Shown here one piece after another: positions 1 through 7,015 of a stretch of DNA of 9,713 nt. The position numbers were made by a program, and so were the translations under genes. Source of the stretch: DASYSA01 sp036003885 (GTDB lineage Bacteria; Acidobacteriota; Blastocatellia; UBA7656). Below the pieces are notes generated by a model that had not been told where the DNA came from, ran no database searches, and was given only the letters and a program-made list of their open reading frames with translations. The first letter of the stretch is position 1; the number at the start of each line of letters is the position of its first letter. The stretch lies in NCBI GenBank assembly GCA_036003885.1, contig DASYSA010000278.1, positions 1-9,713 on the forward strand. The letters are read 5' to 3'.

Positions 1-66
1 TCTCCAGCCGAGCCCCTCCCATAATCTGAAGTTCAATCCTCGTTGAGTGAGTTGCCGCCAGGCGGG

Positions 67-89
67 CGCCGGCTTTAGCCGAGCCGGCG
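67..89. repeat. REP-like palindrome
   Basis: CGCCGGCT (67-74) and AGCCGGCG (82-89) form a perfect 8-bp stem around a 7-nt loop, TTAGCCG. A second small palindrome, CCGCC-A-GGCGG, lies just upstream. There is no T-run after the stem, so it does not look like an intrinsic terminator. GC-rich imperfect palindromes of this kind are typical of repetitive extragenic palindromes, but only one copy is visible here. The rest of 1-230 shows no convincing gene, RNA or promoter. Confidence 0.4.
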
Positions 90-230
90 GTTGCGATCGT
101 GTAAAGCCAGCAACGGCCTGACAGATCCGCGACCGATCAGCCACGCGATGGTTCCAGCGGCTCACGATTAAGCGGTCCGATTCGCGCGATCTCAAAGAGC
201 GTTTCGGGCTTTGGACTTCGGGCTAACCAA

Positions 231-244
231 GAGGAGATCTGGAG
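231..244 (+). promoter_or_regulatory. Shine-Dalgarno site of the first TonB receptor
   Basis: GAGGAG at 231-236 lies 8 nt before the ATG at 245 and is a strong anti-SD match. It supports this start, which also gives a complete signal peptide. The preceding bases 201-228 read as four degenerate heptamers (GTTTCGG, GCTTTGG, ACTTCGG, GCTAACC). Confidence 0.75.
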
Positions 245-2452
245 ATGAACCGATACAAAAATATCTTTGTTACCTTGATTGTTGTCTGTTTGCTTCGCAC
301 TCTTACTCCGTCCGGCTTTGCTCAGTCGGGTGGAACAATCCGCGGGCGAGTGACGCTCGAGACCTCCGACAAGCCAGTGCATAATGTCACAATAACCATC
401 ATCCAACTCAAGCGCTCGACTGAGACGGACGATAGCGGAATATATGAGTTCAAAGACGTACCGCCCGGGAGATATGACGTTGTCGCGCACCTGGACCGCG
501 TGCCGGATGTCGTTCAGAAAGTCCAGGTGAGTGATGGGTCGCCTGATACTCTCGACTTTGAGATGAGACTGAGGGTCGTGGGGGAGCAGGTGACGGTGAC
601 CGCGAGCGCCGGAGAAGAGACCTCGTTCAACTCCATTCAATCGGTTACATCTTTGACCTCCGGCGAGATCTCGGAGAAGAACACACAATCGCTGGGTGAC
701 GTGACCGATCACGAGCCCGGGGTGGCGAAGCGCACATTTGGGCCGGGGACATCGCGCCCGGTCATCAGGGGTTTCGATGGCGAACGCGTACTGGTGCTGC
801 AGGATGGGAACCGAATAGGAACGCTCGGTTTTCAATCGGGAGATCACGGCGAACCGATAGACCTCCTGAACCTCGAAAAACTCGAAGTGGTCAAGGGACC
901 GGCGACACTTCTGTATGGCAGCAGCGCTATCGGCGGCGTAGTGAACGCCATAACTGGACACCAGTCCGCTCACCCGGGGCTGCGGGGTTCCATCACTACC
1001 ATCGGCAGCACCAATAACTGGCAAGGTGGCGGGGGCGGCGGTATCGAGTATGGCACGAAGAACTGGCTCTTCTGGGGCACCGGCAGCGGACAGCGCGCGG
1101 GTGACTATGAAACACCACTCGGCAGGATCACTAACTCCTACACAAGGCAAGCCGCGGGATCAGGCGGCTTCGGCTACTATCCGGACAAAGGATTCGTCAG
1201 CCTAGATTACACCTTCGACAAGACGCGTTATGGGATTCCGTTCGACCCCGCCGAATTGGATCCCGAGATAGTGTTCCTCAATCCCAGGCGGCATAGTATT
1301 CGTTTCAACGGCGGCCTGACGGACCGGGATGCATTCGTCACCGGGGCGCAGTTTTCGCTCCAGTATAACGACTACAAGCACCAGGAGACGAACGCCGTCG
1401 AGAACATCGTTAACACTGAGTTCAGGAATAAGACGTTCAGCTATCGAGGTATGTTCGATCAGCGAAAAACGGGGAGATGGTCCGGAAGTTTTGGAGTCTG
1501 GGGACTTCACCGCGATTACACCTCGGCAGGTGAAGAGGCGCTGGCGCCGCCCACAAAGCAGAATGCTTTTGCGCTCTTTGCGCTGGAGAAGATCGACTTT
1601 GAACGGGTGTCGTTTCAGTTCGGCGGGCGCTTCGAACACAATGGCTACAATCCCGATCAGATCCTTGAACGCCCCACACCCGACCGATCGTTCAACGGGT
1701 TTTCGGGTGCGGTGGGTATGCGCGTGCCGACATGGAAGGGCGGCGCCTTCGTGGTGAACTACAGCCACTCGTATCGCGCTCCGGCGCTCGAGGAACTCTA
1801 TAATCTCGGCCCGCATGGCGGCAATTCCACGTTCGAGATAGGCGATCCAAATCTCACGCGCGAACAGGGAGACGGAATCGATCTCTCGTTGCGGCACTCG
1901 ACCAGCAAGCTGCGAGCAGAAGTAAACTACTTCTACTACCACATCAAGGACTTCATCTTTCTTGCCCCGACCGGTGAGACCGATGAAGAATCGGGTCTTC
2001 TGATCGCGAACTACTCTCAGGGCACGACGCGGTATACGGGCGCTGAGGCTCGGCTCGACGTGGGCTTGCATCGCTACATCTGGCTGCTTTCGGGTCTGGA
2101 CTACGTAAATGCAGAGCTAAAGGATTCGAGTGTGCCGCTGCCCCGGATACCTCCGCTGCGCGGCCGGATCGGATTCGAGGCTGCATACAAGGGATTCCGC
2201 TTCGCTCCGGAAGCGGTGATGTCAAAGGACCAGACCCGGATCTTTCCGACTGAGACGCGAACCGGAGGCTACACTACGTTCAACGTCAACGGTTCCTACA
2301 CGTTTGCCGAACAGCATCTCGCGCACACGATCTCAGTGACCGGCTTCAACCTTGGCGACCGGCTGTATCGCAATCACCTGTCGTTCATCAAAGACTTTGC
2401 GCCCGAGATCGGCCGCGGTGTCAGGCTCACGTACACATTGAGGTTCTTCTAG
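245..2452 (+). CDS. TonB-dependent outer-membrane receptor, ZnuD/metal-receptor-like
   Basis: This is an outer-membrane gated transporter that would use TonB-ExbBD energy to import a metal or metal complex. Its 735 residues show a signal peptide (about 1-27, cut after FAQ), a carboxypeptidase-regulatory-like beta-sandwich (about 30-110), a TonB-box-like VTVTAS (116-121), a plug (about 125-237) and a 22-strand-type barrel ending in Phe. The plug contains the RPVIRGFDGERVLVLQDGNR stretch (171-190) and KGPATLLYGSSAIGGVVN (217-234). The C-terminus carries YRNHLSFIKDFAPEIGRG before the last strand. These signatures resemble the ZnuD/zinc-type and related receptors as I remember them. No histidine-rich extracellular loop like that of ZnuD is visible, so the metal cannot be named. 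The extra N-terminal sandwich domain is common in Acidobacteriota and Bacteroidota receptors. The gene is complete, has a good ribosome site and is followed by cysteine-rich secreted proteins, which fits a metal role. The receptor class is very secure; the substrate is inferred. Confidence 0.95.
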   Translation: MNRYKNIFVTLIVVCLLRTLTPSGFAQSGGTIRGRVTLETSDKPVHNVTITIIQLKRSTETDDSGIYEFKDVPPGRYDVVAHLDRVPDVVQKVQVSDGSPDTLDFEMRLRVVGEQVTVTASAGEETSFNSIQSVTSLTSGEISEKNTQSLGDVTDHEPGVAKRTFGPGTSRPVIRGFDGERVLVLQDGNRIGTLGFQSGDHGEPIDLLNLEKLEVVKGPATLLYGSSAIGGVVNAITGHQSAHPGLRGSITTIGSTNNWQGGGGGGIEYGTKNWLFWGTGSGQRAGDYETPLGRITNSYTRQAAGSGGFGYYPDKGFVSLDYTFDKTRYGIPFDPAELDPEIVFLNPRRHSIRFNGGLTDRDAFVTGAQFSLQYNDYKHQETNAVENIVNTEFRNKTFSYRGMFDQRKTGRWSGSFGVWGLHRDYTSAGEEALAPPTKQNAFALFALEKIDFERVSFQFGGRFEHNGYNPDQILERPTPDRSFNGFSGAVGMRVPTWKGGAFVVNYSHSYRAPALEELYNLGPHGGNSTFEIGDPNLTREQGDGIDLSLRHSTSKLRAEVNYFYYHIKDFIFLAPTGETDEESGLLIANYSQGTTRYTGAEARLDVGLHRYIWLLSGLDYVNAELKDSSVPLPRIPPLRGRIGFEAAYKGFRFAPEAVMSKDQTRIFPTETRTGGYTTFNVNGSYTFAEQHLAHTISVTGFNLGDRLYRNHLSFIKDFAPEIGRGVRLTYTLRFF

Positions 2453-2469
2453 CGATTGCGGATTGTTGA

Positions 2470-2604
2470 GGATTTTGGATTTTAGATTTTGGATTTTGGA
2501 TTGCGGACAATGGCGGACTGTCGATTGCGGATTTTGGATGGCGGATTTGGATGGCGGATTGGGGAGCTTGGCTTCCGCAATCCAAAATCTAAAATCCAAA
2601 ATCC
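2470..2604. repeat. Heptamer-based inverted repeat (GATTTTG/GATTTTA type)
   Basis: The left arm 2470-2495 and right arm 2579-2604 are perfect 26-nt reverse complements built of 7-nt units (GATTTTG, GATTTTA), separated by 83 nt. The match continues to the TTGCGGA units if one extra heptamer in the left arm is looped out. The interior also has 7-nt rhythm, with repeated GCGGATT, TTGGATG and TGGATGG. It starts 17 nt after the receptor stop codon and ends just before the promoter of the next gene. In RNA it could form a long hairpin and act as a terminator or 3'-end stabiliser. It is not a CRISPR array, because the units are too short and there are no spacers. Confidence 0.8.
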
Positions 2605-2605
2605 G

Positions 2606-2634
2606 TTGACAGGCTCTCGCTTAGACTGTAAAAA
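2606..2634 (+). promoter_or_regulatory. Sigma70-type promoter of the first cysteine-rich gene
   Basis: A perfect TTGACA at 2606-2611 is followed after 17 nt by TAAAAA (2629-2634), preceded by CTG. Transcription would start near 2641, only a few bases before the ATG at 2647, giving a nearly leaderless mRNA. No Shine-Dalgarno sequence is visible. The second paralogue has the same arrangement (3517-3546), and the two regions align through CTGTA and the GCTC-x-CT(T)GATG bases up to the start codon, which strengthens both calls. Confidence 0.6.
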
Positions 2635-2646
2635 GATGCTCGCTTG

Positions 2647-3105
2647 ATGATCTCGACAACTCAAAAGGGATTTACAAGATTCCGCGCTCTTTGCGCGTCG
2701 ATCGCGCTGTTGATCGGAACTGTTTCCGGTCCCGTTTGGCTTGTGACGCAAAGCTCGGATACCTGTGGCCTGGCCTGTTGCGTCAAGGAGGGATCTTGCT
2801 GCTGCCTCGCTCGTCGCCCTGGCGTTGATCCCACATCAGACGATCTGAGCGTCGTGGTTGGCGCACCGCTTTCGACTCCCTGCGGCAAGAGTTGCACGAC
2901 CTCCATACTCTCGGCGAAACTCACACGGCGATCTCATCTTCGCGCAGCCGGTCATCATCCCTTTATCTGCGACCGGCCGGGTATCTGCTGCGACGACCGG
3001 TTGGTTATCTCCTGCGAGGAAGTCGTTACCTTTCAGAGAGCCATCGAGTCGCGGGGATGTCCATCTCGCGCACCGCCTCCCTTTCTAACTACCTTTTCAG
3101 CCTAG
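2647..3105 (+). CDS. Small secreted or anchored cysteine-rich protein, copy A
   Basis: I do not recognise a named family. The 152-residue product has a basic N-terminus, a hydrophobic stretch (about 13-33, signal peptide or anchor), then a dense cysteine motif C40-x3-CC-x5-CCC (C40, C44, C45, C51-53) and a C79-x3-C83 pair. More cysteines follow at 108, 114, 115, 123 and 138, and a near-terminal SRAPPPF motif at 140-146. A TTG at 2644 precedes the ATG in frame. I chose the ATG at 2647 because it places the six clustered cysteines at exactly the same residue numbers as in the paralogue at 3558. The RAPP tail beside a TonB receptor recalls DUF2946-type small proteins next to copper receptors in Proteobacteria, but the cysteine motif differs, so this is only an analogy. 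A role in binding soft metal ions or redox chemistry outside the cytoplasm is inferred. The gene probably has its own promoter (2606-2634). Confidence 0.8.
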   Translation: MISTTQKGFTRFRALCASIALLIGTVSGPVWLVTQSSDTCGLACCVKEGSCCCLARRPGVDPTSDDLSVVVGAPLSTPCGKSCTTSILSAKLTRRSHLRAAGHHPFICDRPGICCDDRLVISCEEVVTFQRAIESRGCPSRAPPPFLTTFSA

Positions 3106-3190
3106 CAGCGGGCAACGGGGCCCGTGCCTGGGCGCTGCTCCATTGGAGGCCCGCCGAAACGCTCCACGCGTGGAGGTCCAGGGCCTACCT
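3106..3190 (+). other. Palindrome-rich, possibly structured RNA segment
   Basis: Directly after the stop codon, CAGCG-GGC(A)ACGGG pairs with CCCGTGCC and, past TGGG, CGCTG (3106-3137). Next come CTCCA-T-TGGAG (3138-3148) and the perfect 14-bp palindrome CTCCACGCGTGGAG (3162-3175), the latter enclosed by AGGCCC (3147-3152) and GGGCCT (3181-3186). The rest, 3191-3363, shows no gene that I can support. The segment could be a structured 3' UTR or a small RNA ending at the terminator at 3364. I recognise no known RNA family. Confidence 0.35.
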
Positions 3191-3363
3191 ATCGTTTCAC
3201 TCGACAATCGCAGCCGTCGTTCGCCTTTGCTGAGACCTGAGACGGAAGCGACGCACCGATGCGAATAAGACCGGCATTCGAGTTCCAGGAGAAAGTTTGG
3301 CCGGGCCTTCAGGCGACTGTGGTGTAGGGTCCACCGCGATGCGCTGAGGGGTAGATGCGGCCG

Positions 3364-3409
3364 GCCGGGGCGTCATTCTCTCGCCTCTTCTGACGCCCCG
3401 GCATTTTGT
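3364..3409 (+). terminator. Intrinsic terminator-like hairpin
   Basis: GCCGGGGCGTCA (3364-3375) and TGACGCCCCGGC (3391-3402) are perfect 12-nt complements around a 15-nt loop, followed by ATTTTGT. The GC-rich stem and short T-rich tail fit a rho-independent terminator reading left to right. It would end the transcript of copy A about 260 nt after its stop codon. The reverse orientation has no T-run. The T-tract is interrupted, so efficiency is uncertain. Confidence 0.7.
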
Positions 3410-3413
3410 AATT

Positions 3414-3516
3414 GTTTCGGGTTTCGAGTTTCGGGTTTCGAGTTTGTCGTCCCAATCCTGAGGAAAAGCGCAAACGCGGAACGCAAAACGCTAAACCCGA
3501 AACGCGGAACGCTCCC
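3414..3516. repeat. Heptamer-based inverted repeat (GTTTCGG/GTTTCGA type)
   Basis: The left array, 3414-3448, is GTTTCGG, GTTTCGA, GTTTCGG, GTTTCGA, GTTTGTC in strict 7-nt phase. The right array, 3475-3516, is CGCGGAA, CGCAAAA, CGCTAAA, CCCGAAA, CGCGGAA, CGCTCCC, also in 7-nt phase. AAACCCGAAAC (3493-3503) is the reverse complement of GTTTCGGGTTT in the left array. The layout matches the spacer at 2470-2604: opposed heptamer arrays ending directly before a TTGAC promoter. Confidence 0.75.
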
Positions 3517-3546
3517 TTGACGTCGATCTGAATTTGTCTGTAGGAT
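3517..3546 (+). promoter_or_regulatory. Sigma70-type promoter of the second cysteine-rich gene
   Basis: TTGACG (3517-3522), an 18-nt spacer and TAGGAT (3541-3546), preceded by CTG. The ATG at 3558 begins 11 nt after the -10 box, against 12 nt for copy A, and again there is no Shine-Dalgarno sequence, so near-leaderless translation is likely. Confidence 0.55.
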
Positions 3547-3557
3547 TGCGCTCACTG

Positions 3558-3989
3558 ATGGCAAAAGCCCGACCCAGGCGATTGGCCGCACTCAAGGCCT
3601 TCTTTGCCGGCTTACTACTGGCAGTCGGTTCGATCGCTGCCCAGGCTTCGTTGCTCACGAGATCTGTTGATGCCTGTTCGATGGCGTGCTGTGTCGAGCA
3701 GGGCCATTGCTGCTGTTCACCGCGACACTCCAACGTACGGGAACTGCTTCGACCGGGACAGACCAGCATCGAGAGCCCCTCAATCTCAACTCAATGCCCC
3801 GATGGCTGTGCCGGTTCCCAGGCTGTCAATAATCTCTTTGCCCGCGACACCAGGGACGTCGGTGGACAGTCCGCCGATCTGCTCGGCTCGGCTCTGCCGG
3901 GATCACAACAAAGGGCCGTTGCGATCAGCGCTGTTTTCGTCGAAGACTCCTCTCCACGAGCTCCTCCAACTCTCACCGGCAAACTCTAA
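3558..3989 (+). CDS. Small secreted cysteine-rich protein, copy B
   Basis: This 143-residue product is a paralogue of the protein at 2647-3105. It has a clear signal peptide (basic MAKARPRR, hydrophobic 12-27, likely cut after AQA at 30). Then comes C40-SMA-CC-VEQGH-CCC, the same six cysteine positions as copy A, a C80-x3-C84 pair (79/83 in copy A) and a terminal SPRAPPTL motif. Shared features around the cluster are D-x-C-x-x-ACCV-x-x-G-x-CCC and an ST-x-C before the second pair. The C-terminal half lacks copy A's extra cysteines and is poorly conserved. The frame stays open upstream to a TTG at 3534, but that codon lies before the -10 box, and the ATG gives the better signal peptide. It lies 200 nt before a large TonB receptor. 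I know no named function; extracytoplasmic binding of soft metals is inferred from the six cysteines within 14 residues. Confidence 0.8.
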   Translation: MAKARPRRLAALKAFFAGLLLAVGSIAAQASLLTRSVDACSMACCVEQGHCCCSPRHSNVRELLRPGQTSIESPSISTQCPDGCAGSQAVNNLFARDTRDVGGQSADLLGSALPGSQQRAVAISAVFVEDSSPRAPPTLTGKL

Positions 3990-4139
3990 GGCTTCATTGT
4001 CCAGGCGTTCTGGGCGTTTGCGGCTTGACCGAAACTGCCATAGCGGACAACTCGATTCTGCTATGAGCGCTCCGTCTGGAGTTCACATACAGCCGGCCCG
4101 CAATCCCGACGCCTGAGATCGATCGGCTATGTCCCATAG

Positions 4140-4174
4140 TCCCAGGCCCACCAGCCTGGGAGCGGCTTAGAGCC
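4140..4174 (+). promoter_or_regulatory. Two hairpins in the leader before the Oar-like receptor
   Basis: TCCCAGGC (4140-4147), loop CCACCA, and GCCTGGGA (4154-4161) form a perfect 8-bp stem. A small GGCT-TAG-AGCC hairpin follows (4164-4174). Both sit just before the ribosome site at 4179-4183. There is no T-run, so this is not an obvious terminator. Control of translation or transcript stability is possible but untested. The rest of 3990-4139 shows no gene or clear promoter. Confidence 0.35.
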
Positions 4175-4178
4175 TGAG

Positions 4179-4183
4179 AGGAG
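4179..4183 (+). promoter_or_regulatory. Shine-Dalgarno site of the Oar-like receptor
   Basis: AGGAG, within GAGAGGAGAAGG, lies 6 nt before the ATG at 4190. It fixes the start and contrasts with the two cysteine-rich genes, which lack such a site. Confidence 0.75.
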
Positions 4184-4189
4184 AAGGTT

Positions 4190-6994
4190 ATGATAGGTCT
4201 GAATTCGCAAAGGCCGGTCTGCCGTCTCGCGATGATCGTAATAACGATCGCACTCAACCTCAATGTGCTCGCCCAACAGGCGGTCACATCGGCCACCCTC
4301 AGCGGACGCGCGGAGGACACAAGCGGGGCGGCCGTCGCAGGAGCGACGGTCACTGTCACCAACCTGGAACGGAATCAGAACTGGATCGCAAAGAGCGACG
4401 AACGAGGTCGTTACAGCTTTTTGTACTTGCCGGTTGGCAGCTATCAACTCAAGATCGAGCAGGCCGGCTTTGCCGCGGTGATCAAACGGTTGACTCTTTC
4501 AGTCGGGCAGGCGCTGGACGTTCTCGTACAGCTCTCCGTTGCCGGGGTGAGCGAAAATGTCAGCGTGTCGGGAGACGTGCCTGTCATCGAAACCGTCCGC
4601 ACTCAAGTCGCGGACACCGTTTCAGTGCAGTCGATAGAGAACCTGCCGCTCAACGGACGCAACTACCTCGACCTGGCGTTGCTGATTCCGGGCGTCTCGC
4701 GCACGAATACCGGCGCCAGCCAGCGCTTTGCCGAGACCTCGGCAGTGCCGGGAACCGGCATATCGATCGCCGGACAACGCAACCTGAATAGTGGGTTTGT
4801 GGTGGATGGACTCTCGGCCAATGACGACGCAGCCGACCTGGCCGGCACCTTCTTCAGTCAGGACGTCATACGAGAGTTTCAGGTCATTACTTCCGGCGGC
4901 ATTGCGGAGTTCGGGCGAGCTTCCGGCGGAATGATCAACATCGTCACTAAATCCGGCACGCGGCAATGGCGCGCAGGAACGTATGCGTTCGTGCGCAACC
5001 AGGACCTTGATGCCAGGAACCCTCTGGCGCCTCGGAAGGACACCTTGACGCAGGCGCAATATGGAGCGAGCGCAGGCGGGCCCATTCTTCGCGACCGGAT
5101 GTTTCTCTTCACGAACTTCGAACAGACTCGTCGCAACGACTCCATCGTCGAAACCATTTCGCCCGCCAACGTCACCGCGATAAACAATCGTTTAGATGTG
5201 CTCACCTACCGCGGACCGCGGATTGAGACCGGCGTGGTTCCCGCCAGCCTCGACACGACCAACTTTTTCGCGAGAATCGATCACAGCCTGACCAGATCGA
5301 ACCAGGTTTCGGCGCGCTACAGTTTCTATGATGCTTCGTCGATTAACTCCCGGAACGTGGGCGGACTCAACGCTGTCAGCCGGGGCACAGCCCTGGATAA
5401 CCGCGACCAGACCTTTGCGCTTGGCAACGTGACGACTGTTTCGACAAGGACGATCAACGAGGCCCGCTTCCAATACACCCACAGCGCGCTGGCGGCGCCG
5501 GTAAATGATGAAGTCGGCCCCGCGATAAATATCTCAGGCGTTGCCAGCTTCGGCACCGCCACTTTCTCGCCCCTTGCACGCAATACGAACCTGTACGAAC
5601 TGGCTGACAGCATCACCACACAACGCGGCAAGCACTCGCTCAAGGCGGGTGCCGACGTTCTCTACAATCGCGTCGATATATTTTTCCCCGGCGCAGTTCC
5701 AGGGGTCTACGCCTTCAGTTCGCTCCCGAACTTCTTGAGCGGGACATACCTCAGCTTTCAGCAGGCATTTGGCGCGCCGTCGCAGTTCCAGTCGAATCCT
5801 AACGCAGGCTTGTTCATCCAGGACGAGTGGAAGGCAAAATCGGATCTGACGGTCAACGCCGGCCTGCGCTATGACGCGCAGTCTCTTCCCGAACCGATAA
5901 AAACTGACAGAAACAACTTTGCTCCGAGACTTGGAGTAGCTTACGCTCCGGGAGACCGGAAAACGGTGATTCGAGCAAGCTACGGCATCTACTTCGACCG
6001 CATTCCACTGCGCGCCACATCAAATGCCTTGCAGCGTGATGGTTCAAAGTATCTCGTAGTGCAACTCTCGCCCACTCAAGCGGGCGCTCCGATCTTTCCG
6101 AACGTCCTGCCGGCGCTTCCTTCCAGTCTGGTCACCAAACCGAACATCACACGCATCGATCCGGAGATCAAGAACAGCTACAGCCAGCAGGCGAATCTTC
6201 AGATCGAGCGGCAGCTGCCCTGGAGCGCATCGGTCTCCGCAGGCTATATCTATCTGCGTGGTCTGCACATTATCATGTCGCGGAATGTAAACGTGCCGCG
6301 CTTCCCCGCCTCTGCCGGGGTCCCCAATCTCGGTCGGCCCGATCCGAACTTCGGCAACATATCCCGCTACGAGAGCTCGGGCGACTCCTACTACAACGGC
6401 ATGGTCGTCTCATTCAACAAACGCGCAGGCAGGTGGGCAGCCATTCGAGCGTCGTACACGCTGTCGAAGACCATCGATAACGCCGGTAACTTCTTTTTCA
6501 GCTCACCGCAAAACAACTTCGATCTTCGTGACGACCGGGGACCGTCGGACAATGATCAACGCCAGCGCCTGGCCGTCAGCGGCTGGCTCGAAACCCCGCG
6601 AGGAGGCGGCTATTCCGGACTTCGACACGCCCTCGAAGGATTCCAGTTCAGCTACATACTTAGCTATTCGTCGGCTCTGCCCTTCAACATCCAGACCGGC
6701 GCAGATCGAAACTTCGACACCAACTCTAACGACCGCCCAGTGGGCATTGCGCGCAATACCGCGCGCGGTTTTGATTTCGCTTCGCTGGATCTGAGGTTGA
6801 GCCGGCGCTTCCGGTTCACGGAGCACTTCGGGCTCGAGATAATTGCCGAGAGCTTCAACACGCTCAACAGGACAAACCTCCAACTTCCGAACAACACCTT
6901 TGGGACGGGCGTAGCGCCATTGCCCAGTTTCGGCAGGCCAAACGCTGCCGGTGACCCGCGACAGATTCAGTTCGGATTGAGATTGTCATTCTGA
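4190..6994 (+). CDS. Oar-like TonB-dependent receptor with carboxypeptidase-regulatory domain
   Basis: This is an outer-membrane receptor of the large class expanded in Acidobacteriota. Its 934 residues contain a signal peptide (about 1-29, ending VLAQ), a carboxypeptidase-regulatory-like domain (about 33-117, with SGRAEDTSGAAVAGATVTVT and the GRYSF-x-x-LPVGSY turn), and a plug (about 135-255). The plug carries the hallmark LPLNGRNYLDL (152-162), an IAGQRN segment, VVDGL, IREFQV and GGMINIVTKSGT (247-257). A long barrel follows, with periodic aromatic strand ends such as NAGLRYD, IRASYGIYFDR and ASYTLSKTIDN, and a closing FGLRLSF. It is somewhat shorter than the 1000-1200 residues usual for this group, but no domain is missing. 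Such receptors often serve polymers or peptides, and the ligand cannot be read from sequence. The next gene starts 21 nt after its stop codon, so the two are probably co-transcribed. That link, and the upstream cysteine-rich genes, are the only hints about the cargo. Confidence 0.95.
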   Translation: MIGLNSQRPVCRLAMIVITIALNLNVLAQQAVTSATLSGRAEDTSGAAVAGATVTVTNLERNQNWIAKSDERGRYSFLYLPVGSYQLKIEQAGFAAVIKRLTLSVGQALDVLVQLSVAGVSENVSVSGDVPVIETVRTQVADTVSVQSIENLPLNGRNYLDLALLIPGVSRTNTGASQRFAETSAVPGTGISIAGQRNLNSGFVVDGLSANDDAADLAGTFFSQDVIREFQVITSGGIAEFGRASGGMINIVTKSGTRQWRAGTYAFVRNQDLDARNPLAPRKDTLTQAQYGASAGGPILRDRMFLFTNFEQTRRNDSIVETISPANVTAINNRLDVLTYRGPRIETGVVPASLDTTNFFARIDHSLTRSNQVSARYSFYDASSINSRNVGGLNAVSRGTALDNRDQTFALGNVTTVSTRTINEARFQYTHSALAAPVNDEVGPAINISGVASFGTATFSPLARNTNLYELADSITTQRGKHSLKAGADVLYNRVDIFFPGAVPGVYAFSSLPNFLSGTYLSFQQAFGAPSQFQSNPNAGLFIQDEWKAKSDLTVNAGLRYDAQSLPEPIKTDRNNFAPRLGVAYAPGDRKTVIRASYGIYFDRIPLRATSNALQRDGSKYLVVQLSPTQAGAPIFPNVLPALPSSLVTKPNITRIDPEIKNSYSQQANLQIERQLPWSASVSAGYIYLRGLHIIMSRNVNVPRFPASAGVPNLGRPDPNFGNISRYESSGDSYYNGMVVSFNKRAGRWAAIRASYTLSKTIDNAGNFFFSSPQNNFDLRDDRGPSDNDQRQRLAVSGWLETPRGGGYSGLRHALEGFQFSYILSYSSALPFNIQTGADRNFDTNSNDRPVGIARNTARGFDFASLDLRLSRRFRFTEHFGLEIIAESFNTLNRTNLQLPNNTFGTGVAPLPSFGRPNAAGDPRQIQFGLRLSF

Positions 6995-7015
6995 AATCGT
7001 CAAAAAGGCGGTGCA

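Noticed and set aside
137..1150. Long minus-strand open frame (337 codons) antisense to the first receptor
   Set aside because: It lies largely opposite a well-supported receptor gene, its product shows no domain or signal, and long antisense frames are expected in GC-rich coding DNA. The same applies to the minus-strand frames at 1202-2071 and 7265-7771.
2636..2647. Three-codon mini-ORF (ATG CTC GCT TGA) whose stop overlaps the start codon of copy A
   Set aside because: It could suggest translational coupling, but the predicted transcription start lies inside it, it has no ribosome site, and copy B has no equivalent.
3200..3363. tRNA or cobalamin-riboswitch-like segment between copy A and the terminator
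   Set aside because: The bases around 3270-3292 recall a T-loop, but no acceptor or anticodon stem can be built, and the conserved cobalamin-box bases are absent.
3604..4116. 170-codon plus-strand frame overlapping the second cysteine-rich gene
   Set aside because: It is out of frame with the paralogy-supported gene, has no signal peptide or motif and no counterpart overlapping copy A. The overlapping frame 2892-3233 is rejected for the same reasons.
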